From Halobacillus sp. A1 (lineage in GTDB: Bacteria; Bacillota; Bacilli; Bacillales; Halobacillaceae), in NCBI RefSeq assembly GCF_024189295.1, contig NZ_JAIZEN010000004.1, positions 1-64,000 on the forward strand: a stretch of 64,000 nt of DNA. Direction: 5' to 3'. Below are positions 7,437 to 15,992 of the stretch, piece by piece. A program made the translations under genes and the position numbers. Position 1 is the stretch's first letter. Each line of letters starts with the position of its first letter. Below the pieces are notes generated by a model that saw only the letters and a program-made list of their open reading frames with translations, searched no databases and had not been told where the DNA came from.

Positions 7437-8702
7437 ATGGGGGAGGACATTATGAAAAAGCGATTTATTTGGGGCACTGTCATTGGATTTCCGATTTATA
7501 CGCTCCTTGTGTACTTATATTTGTTTCATTGGACGACTCCTGGCGTCCCTGAGGCCTTCGAGGGGACGGCGGCAGATCCTTCAACGTTCATGACCGAATC
7601 GGAAATGGCTCTGAGCGAAGAGTATTCGAAATATCGAAACCTTCTCTTCTTCATAGGTATTCCGGTAGAAGCCCTTATTTATTTAGGGATTCTGATTTTT
7701 GGGTGGTCAGCTATGTTCAAGAATTTCAGTGAGCGGGTTAAATTTATTACAGTGCCGCTGTATGTATTGTTATTGTCGACGGTCGTTTGGCTGATCAGTT
7801 TTCCCCTCGATTACTTGGGTTACCAATTATCAGGTCGTTACGGAATTTCCACCCAAACCTTTTCCAGCTGGATGAAAGATGAGCTGATCAGCTTCTGGGT
7901 CGGGTTCTTAATTATGGCTATCCTTATTTCAGTCCTTTATTTTCTTATAAAAAAAGCCCCCAAACGTTGGTGGCTCTATGCCTGGCTGTTACTCATCCCG
8001 TTCTTTGCCTTTATGATGTACATCCAGCCTGTGCTCATTGATCCCCTGTACAATGAATTTACCGAGTTAAAGAATCCAGAGCTTGAGGAGAAGATTCTCG
8101 CCCTGGCAGATGAAGCTGAAATTCCGGCGGATCGTGTATATGAAGTTGATATGTCAGAGAAAACGAATGCGATGAACGCTTATGTAAATGGTATAGGGTC
8201 TAATTTGCGGATTGTCTTATGGGATACGACGTTAAATCGGCTTGACGATAATGAAACCCTCTTCATCATGGCGCATGAAATCGGCCATTACGTAATGAAT
8301 CATTTGTACATGAACCTGGCAGGGGTGATTCTTTCAAGTTTTGTCGGACTATATTTGACGTACCGCCTGATCCATATCGTCGTCCGCAGGTGGGGAGGAG
8401 CATTCGGAGTGCAGCGTGTGGAGGATATCACTTCCCTCCCCATTTTGTTCTTATTGCTAACTGTTTTGACGTTTGTTTCGACGCCTGTAGAATTGGCGGT
8501 TTCACGTCAAGCGGAAAAAGCCGCAGATAACTATGCCATCGAGATGATGCCCGATAAAGAAGCAGCCATCGGTTCATTCCAGCAGCTTACGATCAATGGA
8601 AGAAGTGAAGTGAACCCTCCATTACTAGTTAAATACTTAAGGTATGGCCATCCGACGATGATGGAACGAATCATTATGCTCGAACAGTACGAGAATGAAT
8701 AA
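7437..8702 (+). CDS. M48-family membrane metalloprotease (Ste24/CAAX-protease type)
   Basis: Zinc endopeptidase of the membrane-embedded Ste24/HtpX group, 421 residues. The catalytic H-E-x-x-H lies in M-A-H-E-I-G-H-Y-V, with the third ligand expected in the later A-E-K-A-A-D-N-Y segment (E in the E-x-x-x-D pattern). An N-terminal transmembrane helix is followed by an extracytoplasmic stretch and several more helices, the topology of Ste24-like enzymes. Bacterial members are thought to act in membrane protein quality control; the substrate here is unknown. Two in-frame starts, ATG 7437 and ATG 7452, both have a purine-rich site, so the first five residues are uncertain. Confidence 0.85.
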   Translation: MGEDIMKKRFIWGTVIGFPIYTLLVYLYLFHWTTPGVPEAFEGTAADPSTFMTESEMALSEEYSKYRNLLFFIGIPVEALIYLGILIFGWSAMFKNFSERVKFITVPLYVLLLSTVVWLISFPLDYLGYQLSGRYGISTQTFSSWMKDELISFWVGFLIMAILISVLYFLIKKAPKRWWLYAWLLLIPFFAFMMYIQPVLIDPLYNEFTELKNPELEEKILALADEAEIPADRVYEVDMSEKTNAMNAYVNGIGSNLRIVLWDTTLNRLDDNETLFIMAHEIGHYVMNHLYMNLAGVILSSFVGLYLTYRLIHIVVRRWGGAFGVQRVEDITSLPILFLLLTVLTFVSTPVELAVSRQAEKAADNYAIEMMPDKEAAIGSFQQLTINGRSEVNPPLLVKYLRYGHPTMMERIIMLEQYENE

Positions 8703-8794
8703 AAAAGCTGTGTGGAAGGTAATGTTGATTTACACAAGAGAGTTATTAAACTCTAGGGCAGGATTATGGAAGACTTGATTTGGAGACATTGAGA

Positions 8795-8855
8795 GAGTGG
8801 GTCAGGGAGGCGGGTAATGGGAGCGCCGTGAGGCCCCCATTACCCGCCGTTCCTT
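8795..8855. repeat. Short hairpin, possible reduced repeat copy
   Basis: GGCGGGTAATGGG (8809-8821) pairs perfectly with 8836-8848 around a 14-base loop. Size and arm style recall the interspersed repeats, but the conserved core is missing. The surrounding gap 8703-9159 has no gene I can support. Confidence 0.45.
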
Positions 8856-9159
8856 GTGCTATAGATTGTTTCGGACGGGTAACGATTAATCTTACCAAGG
8901 AAAGGGCAAAGCAATCAAAAACCTGTGAAAGAGCCTTTTAGATATGAACTCTTATAACATAAAAATAGCAAACAGCTTCTTACCCAGCCTCTTTAACCCA
9001 TATTAATCCACAGCTTAAATTATTGATGGAGTAGAGTCGCGAATCCCTTTACCGAAATTAGGCGTCTACCTCTACCATACCCCTGTCCTGTAATATAAAG
9101 CTCCATAACAATGGTTATTAATAGGAGAACCACCATATTTACATCTATGTTTCTTTAAT

Positions 9160-9340
9160 CTTGAAGCAGTTTCGAGAAACTTATTAGGCAGAGGGGCGGA
9201 AGGAAACGGTGAGACTCCTGTGGGATGAGCAGGACAGGTGAGACCCCGGAGAGCGAAGCTCGAGGAGGCTCAGCAACCGCCCCACGGAAAGCGAATCGTT
9301 TCCTTCCGCCCCTAAACTCTCACTATGTCTCGAAACTAAG
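9160..9340. repeat. Interspersed palindromic repeat, copy 4 (most complete core)
   Basis: Outer arms AGTTTCGAGA (from 9168) and TCTCGAAACT (to about 9338); inner perfect 17-bp arms 9192-9208 and 9297-9313; conserved core with GAGACTCCTGTGGGA, then GGTGAGACCCCGGAGAGCG, AGCTCGAGGAGGCTCA and CCCACGGAAAGCGA. Confidence 0.9.
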
Positions 9341-9365
9341 TTTTCAAAATATATGAATCACACGG

Positions 9366-9398
9366 AAAAAAAGCAGCCAACGGTCATCGGCTGCTTTT
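9366..9398 (-). terminator. Terminator of the des-desK-desR transcript
   Basis: AAAAGCAGCC (9369-9378) pairs with GGCTGCTTTT (9389-9398); the A run at 9366-9372 becomes the T tail on the minus strand. Confidence 0.85.
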
Positions 9399-9997
9399 CA
9401 TTTGAACCATCCTTTTTCCTTCATTCGGGAAATGGCTTCAATTCGGTTGCTTACTTCGAGCTTATCGAGGATGACTGAGATGTAGTTCCGTACCGTGCCC
9501 GTAGTGATGTAGAGCTGAGAAGAGATTTCTTTCGTGTTTTTCCCATCAGCCATAAGCTGGACGACTTGTTTTTCCCGTTCGGTCAAAGGATTTTCGTTCC
9601 CGAATGCCATATCCACTAATTCAGGGGCGAAGATTCGCTGACCTTCCATAATCGTTCGGATGGAGTTGGCCAAGTCTTCGCTGGGACTATCTTTTAATAA
9701 ATAACCGCTCACCCGCGCTTTTTGAGCCCGTTCAAAGTAACCTGCACGTGCGAATGTTGTCAGTATAATGATTTTGCAAGAGTGTGATTTTAATTCTTCA
9801 GCAGCATCGAGTCCGTTTTTCATGGGCATTTCAATGTCCATGATACAGATATCAGGATCGAGCTGTTTTACGAGGTCGATGGCTTCTTCACCATTATTTG
9901 CAGTTCCGACCACTTCCATATCTTCTTCTAAATCTAACAGCGAGCCTAAAGCCCCAAGCAGCATTCGCTGATCCTCTGCAATGACGATCCGTATCAC
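9398..9997 (-). CDS. desR: Response regulator DesR
   Basis: A 199-residue NarL/LuxR-type response regulator, the same length as B. subtilis DesR. The receiver domain (1-120) has the acidic E8-D9 pocket, a phosphoacceptor Asp in C-I-M-D-I-E-M-P (about residue 54), T in L-T-T-F and K in L-L-K-D. The C-terminal LuxR-type helix-turn-helix carries L-T-E-R-E-K-Q-V-V and T-V-R-N-Y-I-S. Its start overlaps the kinase stop by four bases (ATGA), so the two are translationally coupled. Family knowledge: phosphorylated DesR switches on the desaturase gene when membranes stiffen in the cold. Paired palindromes upstream of the desaturase gene fit that. Confidence 0.93.
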   Translation of the reverse strand: MIRIVIAEDQRMLLGALGSLLDLEEDMEVVGTANNGEEAIDLVKQLDPDICIMDIEMPMKNGLDAAEELKSHSCKIIILTTFARAGYFERAQKARVSGYLLKDSPSEDLANSIRTIMEGQRIFAPELVDMAFGNENPLTEREKQVVQLMADGKNTKEISSQLYITTGTVRNYISVILDKLEVSNRIEAISRMKEKGWFK

Positions 9998-11130
9998 ATC
10001 GACCCCTCCTGTTTCGTTTGTTGGATTACATTAGGTACGTGAATATTCAATGTCGTTCCGCCGTCACTGTAGATGTCCAAACTTCCGTTCACAAATTCGA
10101 GACGCTCCCGCATCCCTTGGAGTCCATGACTTTTATAAGTATCGGCCTTTTCGGAGATTCCGACACCGTCATCTTTGATGGAGAGGAGCACCTCATTAGG
10201 CAGTTGTTCAATGCCGATATGGCACGTAGAAGCCTGACTGTGCTTCACCACATTCGTGACAGCTTCCTTCAAACACATGCTTAGAACATTTTCTACGAGT
10301 AGGGGAGTGTTCGAAAGAGCTGGGTCTCCCTCTATAGTAAACTCGATTTCTGCCGCTTCTAAGATTTGTCTGATGTGCTGGAGTTCTTCCTCCAACTTAG
10401 CGCCTCTCATATTCGAAACCATTTCCCGTACTTCTTTTAATGCCGTCCTGGCCGTTTGGCGGATATCCTGAATTTCATTTTGAGCTGCGGCAGGGTTTCT
10501 ATCCATTAATTTCCCAGCTAAATCACTTTTTAATCCAATTAATGATAGTTTTTGACCGAGTGTGTCATGAAGGTCACGGGCAATTCTTTCTCTTTCCTCT
10601 ATGACCATAAGCTCTGATATCTTTTCGTTCGCATCTTCAAGCTGGCCTTCTAGCTTTTCGCGTTTGATGCGGTAATACATCGTGAATGGCAGGAGTACCA
10701 CACCAATCAAACAGATGATGACGAATGGAAGCTGTGGGAAAAGGGCTTCGTTTTGTATGAAAAACACAAGAGCAATGGAGCCGATTGTCGTTACGACATG
10801 AACGATATACAAGGTGAGAAAACCAGACAGTCTTTGAATATTCCCTATGAAGAATGCCAGGAATAAAGCAAAATAAATGTAGCCGAAGAGGAGCGTCATC
10901 ATTATGCTGATCGCCATTTCTATGCTGACCCATACGTACACCATGCCGCTGTTTGAAATGAACGACAGCCGGTAAGATAGGAAAAATAGCAGAATCATAA
11001 AAATTCCGAAGAATATTTCAGTGATCGATGACGACCTGAAAATAAAAAAGAAAGGAAGTAAGCAAAAGATGATCCATATGTATGAGCTTAACCCTGTATT
11101 TTTAGGGATGATTTGATACCAATTCTGCAT
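9994..11130 (-). CDS. desK: Membrane thermosensor histidine kinase DesK
   Basis: A 378-residue HisKA_3-type kinase. The N-terminal 150 residues form about five transmembrane helices; the first is preceded by a short polar stretch with Lys10-Asn11, resembling the hydrophilic 'buoy' residues by which B. subtilis DesK senses membrane thickness. The H box reads E-R-E-R-I-A-R-D-L-H-D-T-L-G-Q-K-L, almost identical to what I recall of B. subtilis DesK. The ATPase domain has V-K-H-S-Q-A-S, D-D-G-V-G-I and H-G-L-Q-G-M-R-E-R. The start is the ATG at 11130 behind AAAGGAGC; a longer reading frame to 11190 runs into the intergenic hairpin and is not real. Confidence 0.93.
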   Translation of the reverse strand: MQNWYQIIPKNTGLSSYIWIIFCLLPFFFIFRSSSITEIFFGIFMILLFFLSYRLSFISNSGMVYVWVSIEMAISIMMTLLFGYIYFALFLAFFIGNIQRLSGFLTLYIVHVVTTIGSIALVFFIQNEALFPQLPFVIICLIGVVLLPFTMYYRIKREKLEGQLEDANEKISELMVIEERERIARDLHDTLGQKLSLIGLKSDLAGKLMDRNPAAAQNEIQDIRQTARTALKEVREMVSNMRGAKLEEELQHIRQILEAAEIEFTIEGDPALSNTPLLVENVLSMCLKEAVTNVVKHSQASTCHIGIEQLPNEVLLSIKDDGVGISEKADTYKSHGLQGMRERLEFVNGSLDIYSDGGTTLNIHVPNVIQQTKQEGSM

Positions 11131-11170
11131 AAAGGCTGCTCCTTTTTTTAGATGCGTTATTCTTATATTA

Positions 11171-11210
11171 ACAAAAGAAACCCTATTCAATACAACAAGA
11201 ATAGGGTTTC
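11171..11210 (-). terminator. Hairpin between des and desK
   Basis: Perfect 12-bp stem (11177-11188 with 11199-11210); on the minus strand it is followed by TTTTGTT. It probably lowers, rather than abolishes, read-through from the desaturase gene into desKR. Confidence 0.75.
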
Positions 11211-11230
11211 GCTGTATTCAATTATTAATT

Positions 11231-12253
11231 TTACTTATCCGTCTGGAGCTTCGATTCTTGAAGCAGCGGCTTAATTTCTCTGAAGCTGACGAACGTCTTA
11301 TTTGCCGTATCATATAGACGGAAACGAATGGACTTCAAGCTGGACCACAATGTAATCGTCGTAGCTTTTTGCAATGGAGGAGTCGATTCATGAGCCTCTT
11401 CCAGCTTATAGTTCGGAACCCTCGGGCTTAAGTGATGCACATGGTGGTAACCGATGCTTCCTGATACCCATTGAAGTATCTTAGGTAACTTGTAATAGGA
11501 GCTGCCATCAACAGCCGCTTTTACAAAGTCCCATTCGGACTCGTCTTCAAAATAGGAGTCCTCGAATTGGTGCTGCACATAGAACAACCATATTCCAAGT
11601 ACGCCGGATACGTAAAGGATCGGCAGTTGAATGATAAGGAAGGCCTGCCAGCCAATAGCCCAAATCAATAAACCATAAATGACGGCGATGGAAGCATTCG
11701 TCAAATGAGTGTTCAGACGTTCCTTGCGTTTTGCACCTTTACGATTGAAGCGGTTCGAAATGCAGAACAGGTATATTGGGCCTAATCCGAACATTACGAT
11801 AGGGTTACGGTAGAGACGGTAGCCTAATCGCTTCCAGAAAGAAGCCTCAAGGTATTCATCGACCGTCATGACCCATACATCTCCTGTGCCGCGTTTATCT
11901 AAGTTACTGCTGGTAGCATGGTGAATGGAATGATCTCTTTTCCATTTTTCAAAAGGAAACAAGGTAATGATCCCGGTGATTGTCCCAATCACGCGGTTCG
12001 CTTTTTTATTTTGGAAAAAGGACATATGTGTACAGTCATGGAAAATGATGAAGATTCGAATGACGAATCCACCGGCAATCATGGCTACCGGAATGGCGAG
12101 CCAGGGAGAAACCGCAAGACTCTGATAGGAGAGGAACCACAGTAAGAAAAATGGTCCAAGTGTATTTACTAATTGACGGATCCCGACTGAATTATCAGGT
12201 TTCGCAAAAGATGCTACATTCTTTTTCAACTCTTTTTGTTTATGTTGGCTCAT
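11231..12253 (-). CDS. des: Membrane fatty-acid desaturase (Des type)
   Basis: A 340-residue integral-membrane acyl-lipid desaturase. The three histidine boxes that bind the di-iron centre are visible: H-D-C-T-H, H-H-A-T-S (after R-D-H-S-I) and H-H-V-H-H. Hydrophobic segments flank boxes 1 and 3, the usual layout. In B. subtilis Des introduces a delta-5 double bond into phospholipid acyl chains after cold shock; gene order des-desK-desR is the same here, so the same role is likely. It starts at an ATG behind AAGGAG and is driven by a weak -35/-10 promoter overlapped by palindromic half-sites (12291-12361). About 40 bases separate it from the kinase start region, containing a hairpin. Confidence 0.9.
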   Translation of the reverse strand: MSQHKQKELKKNVASFAKPDNSVGIRQLVNTLGPFFLLWFLSYQSLAVSPWLAIPVAMIAGGFVIRIFIIFHDCTHMSFFQNKKANRVIGTITGIITLFPFEKWKRDHSIHHATSSNLDKRGTGDVWVMTVDEYLEASFWKRLGYRLYRNPIVMFGLGPIYLFCISNRFNRKGAKRKERLNTHLTNASIAVIYGLLIWAIGWQAFLIIQLPILYVSGVLGIWLFYVQHQFEDSYFEDESEWDFVKAAVDGSSYYKLPKILQWVSGSIGYHHVHHLSPRVPNYKLEEAHESTPPLQKATTITLWSSLKSIRFRLYDTANKTFVSFREIKPLLQESKLQTDK

Positions 12254-12290
12254 AGAATTACTCCTTAATCGTTCTTATTATCGTAGCTTA

Positions 12291-12361
12291 ATCATAGAAG
12301 ATAGACGTTATTCATGTAAGACATAAACGTCAGGTGGCCTATATGACATTTGTCATGGTTT
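12291..12361 (-). promoter_or_regulatory. des promoter with candidate DesR sites
   Basis: Read on the minus strand: -10 TATGAT (12296-12291), 17-bp spacer and a poor -35 TTACAT (12319-12314). One inverted repeat, ATGT-AAG-ACAT (12314-12324), covers the -35; a second, ATGACA-TT-TGTCAT (12343-12356), lies about 30 bp further upstream, three helical turns away. As I recall, B. subtilis DesR~P covers roughly -28 to -77 at des, which would correspond to 12312-12361 here. Confidence 0.65.
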
Positions 12362-12377
12362 TCACATATTTATTTAA

Positions 12378-12391
12378 TGAAAGCGTTGTCA
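12378..12391 (+). promoter_or_regulatory. cre box (CcpA operator) before lactate-oxidising enzyme
   Basis: TGAAAGCGTTGTCA matches the consensus TGWAANCGNTNWCA at every defined position, 58 bases before the start codon of the flavoenzyme gene. It implies carbon catabolite control by CcpA; whether repression or activation depends on the unmapped promoter. Confidence 0.7.
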
Positions 12392-12448
12392 TCACCTGTG
12401 TTAATATGGAAATGTATGGTTATTAATTAAAAAAGAAGGAGAGTGCGT

Positions 12449-13618
12449 ATGACGAACTTCGGAAACCAGGTGCAGTTCAATGTTTATCAAACGATGCCCA
12501 GCCCCGATCCCGACCGTCTGCCTATAGTTTATGAGGAGTGGGAGGAGCTGGCTCGTGAAGTATTAGAGGAAGGGCCTTATTATTACGTGGCTGGAGGTGC
12601 TGGGGGAGAGCACACGATGAAGGCGAATTTAACTGCTTTTGACCGGTGGAAAATCATCCCGCGCATGCTGAGGAATGTAGAAACACGAGATCTGACGATT
12701 GAGCTCTTCGGAAAAACATACAATTCACCTGTGATGATGGCTCCGATAGGGGTTCAGTCTATTATCCATCCGCAAGGAGATCTTGCTTCAGCTAAGGCTT
12801 CGGCAGCATTAGGTGTACCTTTTATAGCGAGTTCTGCGTCTTCAGCGCCTATGGAGCAAATCGCCGACGAGATGGGAGACGCGCCCCGCTGGTTCCAGCT
12901 GTATTGGAATCGTGACCCTGATGTCACCGCGAGCTTTCTAAAGAGAGCGGAAGCTTCAGGATATTCAGCGATTGTAGTGACACTTGATACTCCTATGATG
13001 GCGTGGCGCGAATATGATTTGAAAAACGTGTATTTGCCGTTTTTAGTTGGAGAAGGCGTTGGAAATTACTTAACCGATCCTGCTTTTTGTTCAAAGCTCT
13101 CAAAATCACCAAAAGAAGATCCGACAGAAGCGATTATGCACTGGACAAAAACGTTTGGTAACCCAACACTGACATGGGAGGATCTTTCTTTTTTAAGAAA
13201 ACATACGAATCTCCCGATTTTGCTGAAGGGTATCCTTCATCCTGAAGACGCTAAGCTTGCTATCGAACATGAAGTCGATGGCATCATTGTATCCAACCAT
13301 GGGGGGCGGCAGGTGGATGGAGCGATCGGAGCTTTAGAAGCACTTCCGCAAATATGTGAAGCCGTAGATAGGCGGGTTCCTGTACTTATGGACAGTGGCA
13401 TCCGGCGTGGAGCGGATATCGTTAAGGCTCTGGCTCTCGGAGCGGAAGCTGTACTTGTAGGAAGGCCTTGCATGTACGGTTTAGCCGTTGCGGGAGAGCG
13501 GGGAGTGAGGGAGGTTTTGCAGAATATGATGGCTGACATGGATCTCACCCTGGCGCTTTCTGGAGCGAAATCGATTCGTGAGCTGGATCGCTCGGTACTT
13601 TCCGACATGAAACGATAA
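12449..13618 (+). CDS. FMN-dependent alpha-hydroxy-acid oxidase (lactate 2-monooxygenase type)
   Basis: A 389-residue flavoprotein of the glycolate oxidase/lactate monooxygenase family, which oxidises L-2-hydroxy acids through FMN. Visible landmarks: G-G-A-G-G near residue 50, the M-A-P-I-G-V-Q barrel strand, L-Y-W-N-R-D, the lysine in L-L-K-G-I-L, the catalytic His in S-N-H-G-G-R-Q, and the FMN-phosphate motif D-S-G-I-R-R-G-A-D then G-R-P. Its long N-terminal region fits lactate 2-monooxygenase more than glycolate oxidase, but substrate is not certain. The ATG at 12449 is spaced properly from AAGGAG; the GTG at 12443 is too close. Preceded by a perfect cre box and divergent from des. Confidence 0.85.
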   Translation: MTNFGNQVQFNVYQTMPSPDPDRLPIVYEEWEELAREVLEEGPYYYVAGGAGGEHTMKANLTAFDRWKIIPRMLRNVETRDLTIELFGKTYNSPVMMAPIGVQSIIHPQGDLASAKASAALGVPFIASSASSAPMEQIADEMGDAPRWFQLYWNRDPDVTASFLKRAEASGYSAIVVTLDTPMMAWREYDLKNVYLPFLVGEGVGNYLTDPAFCSKLSKSPKEDPTEAIMHWTKTFGNPTLTWEDLSFLRKHTNLPILLKGILHPEDAKLAIEHEVDGIIVSNHGGRQVDGAIGALEALPQICEAVDRRVPVLMDSGIRRGADIVKALALGAEAVLVGRPCMYGLAVAGERGVREVLQNMMADMDLTLALSGAKSIRELDRSVLSDMKR

Positions 13619-13628
13619 AGGGATGGGC

Positions 13629-13666
13629 GAAGCGCTCTGCACCATGACTGCAGAGCGCTTCTTTTT
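13629..13666 (+). terminator. Terminator after the flavoenzyme gene
   Basis: Perfect 13-bp GC-rich stem (13629-13641 with 13649-13661) and T run. Confidence 0.95.
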
Positions 13667-13839
13667 AGGTTAACGATTCATTTCTATGAATTTCACGAAA
13701 TCTAAAAAAGTATGAACTGGAGGATATTTATTTTTATCTCTTTTGTTAAAATGGAGGGGAGTAATGTTAAATGTCGTGGTAGAGCCAGCAAGAGGCTTTG
13801 GCATGAATTACGTGCAATCATCAGATAGAAGGTGAACGT

Positions 13840-14703
13840 ATGAAGCAACCCAAAATAACAGTAGTGGGCAGCATTAATATGGATCTTATGACCACCATCT
13901 CACGAATCCCCAACCAGGGTGAAACCAATTTCGGCGACTCTTTCACGATGAAACCAGGTGGAAAAGGTGCCAATCAGGCGATCGCTGCTGCTCGTTTAGG
14001 CGGAGACGTCTCTTTGGTAGGGAAAGTCGGAGCGGATGCTATGGGGGAGGAACTTGTCACTCACTTAAAACAACAGCAAATAAATACCGACGCCATTGGA
14101 TTTACAGCAAATCGGTCAACGGGAATCGCCAATATTTTGCTGAATGAGAAGGACAACCGGATTATGGTCGTCCGTGGAGCAAATGAAGAAGTGACTGTTG
14201 AGTACGTGCAAACATTTCAAGAGCGTCTGAAAAATAGCGATATCGTTCTGGCTCAGCTGGAAATACCTCCAGAAACAGCCGCATGGTGTGCCGAATTTTG
14301 TACGGCGCACGGGGTATCGTTCATTTTAAATCCGGCTCCCGCCGTGAAGATGTCAGAACAAATTTGGAGAAATTGTTCGTATATAACCCCAAATGAGGAA
14401 GAGGCTAAGCTGCTTTTTTCAAAAGATTCCTATGCTGACAAATTAATTACAACTCTCGGACCAGAGGGAGCAGGCTATCAAGGGAAGGTGATTCCGGCAA
14501 TTTCAGTAAAAGTAGCGGATACTACTGGAGCGGGGGATACGTTTAATGGCGCACTGGCTTATTATACCGGAGCAGGATTTCCGATTGAAAAAGCAATTGC
14601 CTATGCTAATACGGCGTCGTCATTCGCTATTGAAAAGTTAGGCGCGCAGGAAGGAATGCCTAAGGCAGAAGAGGTAGAACAACGCTACCTTGAGAATGTT
14701 TGA
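13840..14703 (+). CDS. rbsK: Ribokinase
   Basis: PfkB-family sugar kinase of 287 residues, expected to phosphorylate D-ribose at O5 with ATP. The N-terminal signature has the ribokinase form G-S-I-N-M-D and G-G-K-G-A-N-Q-A; the C-terminal PfkB motif D-T-T-G-A-G-D-T-F-N-G-A-L holds the catalytic base Asp (second D). Length is slightly short of the usual 300 or so, with a compact mid-region, but all motifs are present. There is no rbs transporter or rbsR next to it, so it is an orphan ribokinase. ATG behind GAAGGTG. Confidence 0.85.
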   Translation: MKQPKITVVGSINMDLMTTISRIPNQGETNFGDSFTMKPGGKGANQAIAAARLGGDVSLVGKVGADAMGEELVTHLKQQQINTDAIGFTANRSTGIANILLNEKDNRIMVVRGANEEVTVEYVQTFQERLKNSDIVLAQLEIPPETAAWCAEFCTAHGVSFILNPAPAVKMSEQIWRNCSYITPNEEEAKLLFSKDSYADKLITTLGPEGAGYQGKVIPAISVKVADTTGAGDTFNGALAYYTGAGFPIEKAIAYANTASSFAIEKLGAQEGMPKAEEVEQRYLENV

Positions 14704-14927
14704 ATAATGTTAGAGTAACCTTCCAAAATGAAAGAAAAACACTCGCAAATGTTAAAAAAAGCTCGCGGAATGTCAGAATGGATTCTCAGCAAGACCCTTT
14801 TCAGCGGCCTCCACTTTTTCAAGGAGCCCCTAACCCTCACTCATAACTCGGAAACGTATGATAATGAAACGTAACATAGCTAATAAAAAACAGAATAAAC
14901 TTTATTACAACGAGGCAGGTGAGAATT

Positions 14928-15932
14928 ATGGAGCAATGGATCGAGAGGTTATTAACTGAAAGTGTTAGACGGGAATCGATGGAGCATTTTGAACTTGATC
15001 AAAGAGAGCCCGAAAAACTAGGAGATTTTGAGAATTATATCTATCAAGTGTATCGAAAAGGAACCCCGTGTATTCTGCGTATCACTCACTCTTCCCACCG
15101 AACGAAAGAAGAGATAGAGGCAGAGCTTGAGTGGGTGAATTTTCTATGCTCTGCTGGAATCCCGGCAGCTTCTGCTCTTGCGTCAGCCCGGCACCGCCGA
15201 GTGGAGGAAGTGAAGGCAGATGGTTCTTCCTTTTTCATAAGTTTATTTGAAAAAGCTCCCGGCAGTCCGGTGAAGATAACCGATAAGAGCTTTGATCAAG
15301 AGTTGTTTTTCTCGTGGGGTAAAACCGTAGGAAAAATGCACAATGTGACAAAAGGTTTCCAGCCGACACGCGGACGTCGTAAAAGGTGGGATGAAGACGA
15401 CCTGCTCGATTTTCCGCTGTATTTGGATAGCATCGAAGATTCCCAGGTTATTGAAAAGGGTGAAAAACTTAAAAAAAGAATTCAGTCTCTTCAAGAAAGC
15501 AAAGAACGGTTCGGTTTGATCCATTCCGACCTTCACCATGGAAATTTTTTTATGGATAATGGCAGAGTGAACGTCTTTGATTTCGACGACAGCTGTTATT
15601 TTTACTATGTAAGTGATATAGCCATCCCTCTGTATTACGCGGTCTGGGCGAGAGGTTTTCAAGGGTCATCATCCTCGTTTGCCGAAGAGTTCCTGACGTT
15701 TTTTATGAAGGGTTATATAGAGGAGAATGAACTGTCTAAAGAGATATTGGAGCTTATCCCTTTATTCTTAAGGTTTAGGGATCACACGTTGTATGCTGTG
15801 CTTCATAAGAAATGGGGTTCTCGCTCGCTAAACGAAAGTCAGCAGTCGCTGCTGGCACAAATTCGTGAGCGTTTACTCGCCGAGCAGCCGATTGTTGATG
15901 TTTCCTATGAAAAGATTTGGCGGAAAATTTAA
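14928..15932 (+). CDS. Phosphotransferase of the aminoglycoside/choline kinase fold
   Basis: A 334-residue protein with the APH-type kinase core: a nucleotide-binding N-lobe with Y-R-K-G-T-P-C-I-L-R-I, the catalytic loop H-S-D-L-H-H-G-N-F (Asp base plus Asn metal ligand) and the metal-binding V-F-D-F-D-D. This fold includes antibiotic, choline, homoserine and fructosamine kinases; the natural substrate cannot be told. No resistance context is seen, so a housekeeping small-molecule kinase is more likely than a drug-resistance enzyme. Start at ATG 14928 behind AGGTGAG rather than the upstream GTG at 14919. Monocistronic, with terminator 15939-15968. Confidence 0.75.
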   Translation: MEQWIERLLTESVRRESMEHFELDQREPEKLGDFENYIYQVYRKGTPCILRITHSSHRTKEEIEAELEWVNFLCSAGIPAASALASARHRRVEEVKADGSSFFISLFEKAPGSPVKITDKSFDQELFFSWGKTVGKMHNVTKGFQPTRGRRKRWDEDDLLDFPLYLDSIEDSQVIEKGEKLKKRIQSLQESKERFGLIHSDLHHGNFFMDNGRVNVFDFDDSCYFYYVSDIAIPLYYAVWARGFQGSSSSFAEEFLTFFMKGYIEENELSKEILELIPLFLRFRDHTLYAVLHKKWGSRSLNESQQSLLAQIRERLLAEQPIVDVSYEKIWRKI

Positions 15933-15938
15933 AAGAAT

Positions 15939-15968
15939 ACGGGCCTCTTCGATAAGGCCCGTTTTTTT
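15939..15968 (+). terminator. Terminator after phosphotransferase gene
   Basis: ACGGGCCT (15939-15946) pairs with AGGCCCGT (15955-15962), then seven T. Confidence 0.9.
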
Positions 15969-15992
15969 GTTCTGCAAGTCGCATGCTTCCCC

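Noticed and set aside
14728-14874. 48-codon open frame between ribokinase and phosphotransferase genes
   Set aside because: No ribosome site before the ATG, composition unlike a typical protein, no recognisable motif.
14928-15932. Antibiotic resistance call for the phosphotransferase
   Set aside because: The fold is shared by many metabolic kinases and there is no resistance or mobile context.
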